Shown here piece after piece: positions 58,773 through 64,000 of a stretch of 64,000 nt of DNA (the first letter of the stretch is position 1; the number at the start of each line of letters is the position of its first letter). The translations under genes and the position numbers were made by a program. Origin of the DNA: Falciphora oryzae (taxonomy: Eukaryota; Ascomycota; Sordariomycetes; Magnaporthales; Magnaporthaceae); NCBI GenBank assembly GCA_000733355.1, contig JNVV01000010.1:290324-354323 (forward strand), written 5' to 3'. The notes below the pieces were generated by a model, which saw only the letters and a list, made by a program, of their open reading frames with translations, did no database searches and was not told the origin of the DNA.

Positions 58773-60761
58773 ATGTTCGGCTGGAAAGACGACCTCGCGG
58801 AAAGGCTGGCTCTGCTCGAGTCTCCCAGGTTTTGGTTGTACCTGTTCTGCGTGCTATTGTGAGTTTTGAGATGTGCGGCGGCGGGATCCTGAGAGGGCTC
58901 CCTGAAGCCCGAAGCAGACCATCTAACCAGACCGTTCGTTCGGCACAGCCTGCATAGATATGTTCGACTCATTGTGCACTGCATCAGCCACTGGAGTTAC
59001 AAATCGTACCCCATCCCCAACAAACCGACGTACACGGAGCAGGACGTCACGGTGGTCATCCCCACCATTCACCATGATTTCGAGGAGCTGCGGCCCTCGC
59101 TGGAGAGCATCCTCTCCACCAACCCGTACGAGCTGATCATCGTCACGACGACCAACAAATTTGACGCCCTGATGAAGCTCTCGCGGACTTTGAACTTCCC
59201 CAGGATCCGCATTTTTTCCATCCCCGTGGCGAACAAGCGCTTCCAGGTGTGCGAGGCGCTGCCCTACGTCACGACGCCCATCACCGTCATGGCGGACGAC
59301 GACGTGACGTGGCCGTCGACGCTCATGCCCTGGATCCTGGCGCCGTTCGAGAACCCGCGGATCGGGGGCGTGGGCACGTGCCAGCGGGTGCGGCGCGAGG
59401 AGGACGGCGGCTCGATCCTGCGGCGGGCGAGCAACTGGCTCGGGTCCTGCTACATCGAGCGGCGCAACTTTGAGATCTCGGCGACGCACAACATGGACGG
59501 CGGCACGTCGTGCATGTCGGGGCGCACGGGGGCGTACCGGACCGAGATCTTCCGGGACGCGACGTTCCTGCACTCGTTCCGGACGGAGCGGTGGCGCAAC
59601 TTCATCCTCAACGCCGACGACGACAACTTTGTGACGCGGTGGCTGGTCAGCCACGGCTGGAAGACGTGGATCCAGTACGAGCCCGAGTGCGAAATTGAGA
59701 CGACCCTGGAATACGGCCTCAAGTTTCTGTACCAGTGCTCGCGGTGGGCGAGAAGCAACTGGCGGAGCAACTGGACGAGTCTGGTTATGGAGCGCCACGT
59801 CTGGAGGTGAGTTTTTTTTTTTTTTTTTTTTTCTCCCTGCTTATCCTTGTCACTCGTCACTCTCCATGAATGCCTTTTGCCGCTGCCGAAAACAAAAACC
59901 CCAGCGCAACAATCAGCCCCAAAAAATCCATCCCACTCCACCCACCCAATTGCACTGCACCACTACCACTGGCACCAGACCCCCAAAATTCAGCACCACC
60001 ACCACCTCTTCCTCCCCCACACCCACCGCAGACGGACCCCAGCAATCGAGCGCACAGGCGCCACCCACACGCACCAGCACACGATCACCACCCCTCCTCG
60101 TGCCCAATCCACTGCCTCGGCCAGCCGCGCACAAGGCCTTGTCTTGACCTGCCAGAGCACGCCATCTGACCAATCCCGCGAACCGGACAGACAGCAGCCC
60201 TGGTCGACCTACGCGCTTCACATCGCCACCTTCACGTCGCTGGCCTTCGTCTTCGACCCGCTGATCCTGGCCTCGCTGTGGTGGGGCACCGCCGACTGGG
60301 GTGAGGTGAGCCGGCGCTATGCGTTCGGCGCCATGCTCGTCTTCTTCGCCTTCACCAAGGTCGTCAAGCTCGTGGGCCTGTTCCGGAAGAACCCCGCCGA
60401 TATTGTGTTCCTGCCGCTGTCCATCATCTTTGGCTACCTGCACGGCTTTATCAAGCTGTACGCCCTGTTTACTCTGAACATGGTAAGCCTCTCGGCCCAC
60501 AAATCGCCCACACAAAAAACAAGTCGCTGACTCTTTTCCGTTCTGCAGACCACATGGGGCAGCCGCAAGGATGGTGATGACAACGACAACCTGCGTTTGA
60601 CGCCGTACCCCCGGCGCAGTGCCATCCTGAACAACCCTCCCCTCAAAGAATCCGAGCTCATCCGCTACACGGGAGAGCGCCCCAGGACAAAGTGCACCAT
60701 CACCATCGAGAAGCCAACGGCCTGGGAGGAGCCCCTGTCGGAGAAGACGCCCTTGCTATGA
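58773..60761 (+). CDS. Cps1/GT2-type membrane polysaccharide synthase
   Basis: A family-2 processive glycosyltransferase like the fungal Cps1/GT2 proteins, which make a surface glycan and are needed for hyphal growth on solid surfaces in several pathogens (family knowledge). Exons 58773-58858, 58958-59806, 60191-60482 and 60549-60761 give 479 aa. An N-terminal membrane helix (FWLYLFCVLLYVRLIVHCI) precedes the catalytic domain: QDVTVVIPTIHHDFEELRPS, MADDDVTWPS (Asp142-144, the DxD-type metal site), LNADDDNFVTRW (Asp249-251) and QCSRWARSNWRSN (Q288-W292, the QxxRW product motif). Three C-terminal membrane segments follow (YALHIATFTSLAFVFDPLIL, FGAMLVFFAFTKVVKLVGLF, IVFLPLSIIFGYLHGFIKLY), then a hydrophilic tail. 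The third intron is 384 nt and begins with a T21 run. The sugar used is not known; hyaluronan-synthase-like labels should not be taken as specificity. Confidence 0.92.
59812..59832. repeat. T21 homopolymer in GT2 intron
   Basis: Run of 21 T starting five bases after the GT of the donor of the 384-nt intron; unusual at this position. Confidence 0.9.
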
Positions 60762-63700
60762 GAGGGTCGCTCGCAATTCGTTGCCAACGGCCCTGTCACA
60801 ACACAGGCCTCGAGGCATCAAACGTGGAGGGGTACCCGCTACGGAACACATCTGCAACACGTGTTCCCGGCCCTGCATAAATACGAGGAGATGTCCTCCC
60901 TTCTTCCCACCCTGATTATACAACTCGATGGGGGACTAAAAATTATCTTTCTCAACTCATTTTACTATTACACGATGATATGACGGAACGGACTTTTTTT
61001 TTTTTTTTTTTTCTTTTCGGCGGGAGATCTCTTGGGGATGGGAGGCATAACAGGACTTTCTCCCAGGTTTCATGGACGGGCAATCGGGAATCTTTTTTTT
61101 TCTATCTCTTTTTCATCTGGGCCACCTCTTTTTCTTCTTTCAAAGGCAAACTGATGGGAATGGGTGGTCAGCAATTTCCGCGGCTGTGGCTTGGGCACAA
61201 AAATCATGGGGCATATTCCCAGGTTCAAGAAAAAGTTTCCCGTCATGTGTTTTCCTCTCTTTCTCTCGGCTCTTCTCTGTGTTTCCTATAATCGGCTGCC
61301 CGTCCAGGGGACGGGTTTTTCGCCAAAATGTGGACGGCAGAGCAAAGGGCACGTGGGGTTCTTTTTCTTTTTTTCTTCTTCGTCTTGTTCGGGTCAAGAT
61401 ACGGCCGGATTCCAAAACAGCGATACCCTGTTGTTTTTTGGGGCTCGTCTTCTTGCTTCCGGGTCTGACCCAGGAAAATAATAATAATCATCCACGTTTA
61501 TCATCGAAACCAACCTCCGTCTGCTGGGCCCCCTTTTTTTGAGAAACCGTGCTTTTTCTCCACTGTATATACTTGGTTTGTGTTTCGCGGCAAGAGGGCA
61601 ATCATCCGCAAGCCTTTTTTTTTTTTTTTTTTTTTTCCTCCTGTTACGACTTTGCCTGCCGGAATACCGGACGCGTCGGATAGCCACCACGCCGCACCCC
61701 TGAACCCTGACGGAGCCAGCCCCAGGATTTTTCTCTCTCTCTCTCTCTCTGTCATCCTCCCCCTCCATCCAAGGGGAGTCTCGCCCACCCACGAACTGCC
61801 CCCATCACATCATCCCTCACTGCATGGTCGCACGGCATGTGTGTATCGAAATCTCTCTAGTACATAATCTGGTGGGGGTGTGAGATAGAGCGCGCCATCG
61901 GCCCTGCGTTTCTTTGTTCAGCCGGTGAGCGAGTGGCCAGGGGTACATACATACATTACATACAGACCGACATACATACATACACACGTACATACATACG
62001 CGGGCATATCAGAGGCGTGATGGGAAGAGGGGGGGAGGGTGTCGTCGGCTTGCTCCCGATTCCTCGGATTCGTCGGTCCGTATGTGCCTCTCCCTTCCTA
62101 GTCGCCACACGCCTTCCTCACCCCCTGCCCCCCCTGCTCGTGTCTCCTTTGAGCCTGCTGCATATGTCCGTATAGGATGTTGCTGCTGCTGCTGGTGCCC
62201 CCGTTCAGCACCGGGGAGGAAGAGAAACAGGGGGATCGGGTGCGATTTCCTGGTCCGGACGGTTGGTTGGAGGCTCTTTTTCTTCCCGAACCCCTCCCCT
62301 TTATGGGCGGCGACGGCATATCATAGGGCCCCGGGGTCGTGCTAACCCCCGGGTGGATCGGCGGGCTTTTGTTCATGTATAATACAAGCTTTGTTTGTGT
62401 GTCCCCAGCCCCGGGGGCGTGCCACCTCGCGCGCACGCGTATAACTTACGTACCGTGTGGCTACCAGCTAATGCAGCCGTCCCAAGAAGGCAAGTACTGA
62501 GTCCTCCAGCCACAGACGAGGTACTCACTTTACGTGAAGCATACATGCCCTTTGTAATACTATAGGCAGCCGGGAAAATTCCGCATAAAGACAGAGACAA
62601 GAACGCAGGCTGAGAAAAGAAGAGAAAAAAAAAATAGAACGACGAGCAAGGGGCAGGAACAGGTTCCGGCTGATTGTCCGTTTTCTTTTGCTTCGTCCCT
62701 CTTCTTTTTCAGCAAGGGTTTCCCTGCTTGGTTTTTGTCCCCTGGCCGAACAGCTTATCCACACCCTCAACGAACAGCTAGCTTGTCCGGGCTCAAAGTA
62801 CTCAGCCTCCCCACCGTGAGGAGGCTGACGACAGCTCTATTGGGAAAGTCGACGTCGGGGGTCCGGATAGAGGGGGCGAGTGGAACATCCAACGATGGCA
62901 GAATAAGACTGCGTGAGTTCCCCTACACACCACACCCCACCGCCGAGCCCGTATCGAGCAAGCAAAACCCGCCCCGCCGCATCTCCAACAAGGCAAAGAG
63001 GAGGAAGGGGACGGCAAGGAAAGAGAGGCTGGGGGGCGGGAAAAGATCTGACTCCTCGTTTGTTGCGGTGGATGCTCGGTGCTAGTCATTTCCGGGTCCA
63101 CTACGCATCAAAAACCAGACAAAGGACAATGCTGTTGCTCAGATTTCGTTAGTCTAGCGTAATAGCTTATTCTTTCTCTTTTTGTCTCGTTTTTCTTTTT
63201 TTGTTGGCCCCTCTTCCCCTCTTCCTTGGATTCGCACATGCAACTTGCAGCTGGCGTCCTACTGCGGATGCGTTTTATTTTTTGCACGGGACTGCCTGGG
63301 TAGGAAGGTAGGTACCTAGGCTGCGTGTCCAAGCCTCAGACAAGCTTGGGGAATCATGGATGGATATCACTCTTGTGGAGGTACATTTGGCTAGTCCATA
63401 TGCAGAGTCGATGATCTGGATCTATGCTTCGCTTAGCTTGCCCGTGCAAAAAAAAAAAAAAAAAAAACGGACGTGGCCTCCCAGCCCCCACGAGAACACT
63501 AGGAGCCGGGGCGCGGCGGGGGAGGCGGCTCAGACTATACCTTGTTCGATTAAACTCTGATGATGGGATGGGACTCGCTGCGGATCTGGGAAACGTGGTG
63601 TCTCACATCAACGTAGGTACGTACCCACGTACCCCATCTACCAATGTACTGGACAAGTACACGTTATTTTTATTATTATTATTATTATTGTTTGTTTTTA

Positions 63701-64000
63701 TGTCCCTTCGGGCAAAGCGCGGCTCGTGCTTCCAACTGGAGGTCGGATAATTTTGGGACTAGCTATTATGTCGATCCTCGGGATAGCGCCCGAGGGAGGC
63801 GAGGTCGGTCGGTGGAGGGAGGGAGGTATCGGGTAGGTATCTTTTTTGCCACCGCGAGGTCTCTCTCTCGCGGGACGGGCAGCACACACCACACACACAA
63901 GAGATGACACCTTGTCTGCCGATGGGTTTCTGGCTGGGGCCTCGGCGCGGCAAGCGCCCCTGCTTCCCCATGCACGTCGACAAGAACGGGAACCAAACAA
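60762..64000. other. Gene-free right end of the window
   Basis: The first 250 bp are presumably the GT2 3' UTR. Nothing codes with support after that. It contains T19 (60994-61012), T22 (61615-61636), a CT array near 61732-61750, TACA repeats near 61945-61999, A20 (63448-63467) and a TTA array near 63665-63688. Confidence 0.55.
61615..61636. repeat. T22 homopolymer
   Basis: Uninterrupted run of 22 T in non-coding sequence. Confidence 0.93.

Overview
This window is nuclear DNA from a filamentous ascomycete, most likely a Sordariomycete. Genes are split by short GT..AG introns with CTRAC-type branch sites just upstream of the acceptor. Coding exons are GC-rich with G/C at third positions. The gene set is typically fungal: a fused ergothioneine synthase, an RLM1-type MADS factor, a Clr5-domain protein, a vacuolar Ca2+/H+ exchanger and a Cps1/GT2 glycosyltransferase. 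Long A/T homopolymers and CA/GT microsatellites crowd the non-coding parts. Genus and species cannot be told from the sequence alone. All exon coordinates were joined by hand from splice signals and reading frame.

Layout. 1-8 kb is compact: the 3' part of egt1 (+), eIF2B alpha (-), a NECAP-like endocytic protein (+) and an unrecognised proline/glutamine-rich protein (-). 8-16 kb is nearly empty and holds an assembly gap of 219 N; its right end is the pyrimidine-rich leader of the RLM1-like MADS-box gene (16.0-18.3 kb, +). 18.3-21.9 kb is non-coding except for a dead Tc1-type transposase. 21.9-42.8 kb is gene-dense: D-lactate dehydrogenase (-), Clr5-domain protein (-), CAX-type Ca2+/H+ exchanger (-), hotdog thioesterase (-), two tail-to-tail folylpolyglutamate synthase homologues (+ then -), an intron-containing tRNA-Leu(CAG), a broken lectin-like beta-propeller gene and a disordered conserved-looking protein (-). 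42.8-58.8 kb is a second large gene-poor stretch full of microsatellites, with only weak coding traces at 47.9-49.4 kb. 58.8-60.8 kb carries a Cps1/GT2 membrane glycosyltransferase (+). The last 3.2 kb shows no gene.

The genes are housekeeping and signalling loci rather than one pathway or cluster. Loose links exist. Egt1 and D-lactate dehydrogenase bear on redox and carbon metabolism, the two FPGS homologues on folate, and RLM1 and Cps1/GT2 both on the cell wall or surface. No gene cluster or defence system of a new kind is evident. The most unusual points are a 22-nt micro-exon in egt1, poly-Ala and poly-Gln insertions in eIF2B alpha, the convergent FPGS pair, a lectin-like gene killed by two nonsense codons and a frameshift, and a 16-kb divergent intergenic region.
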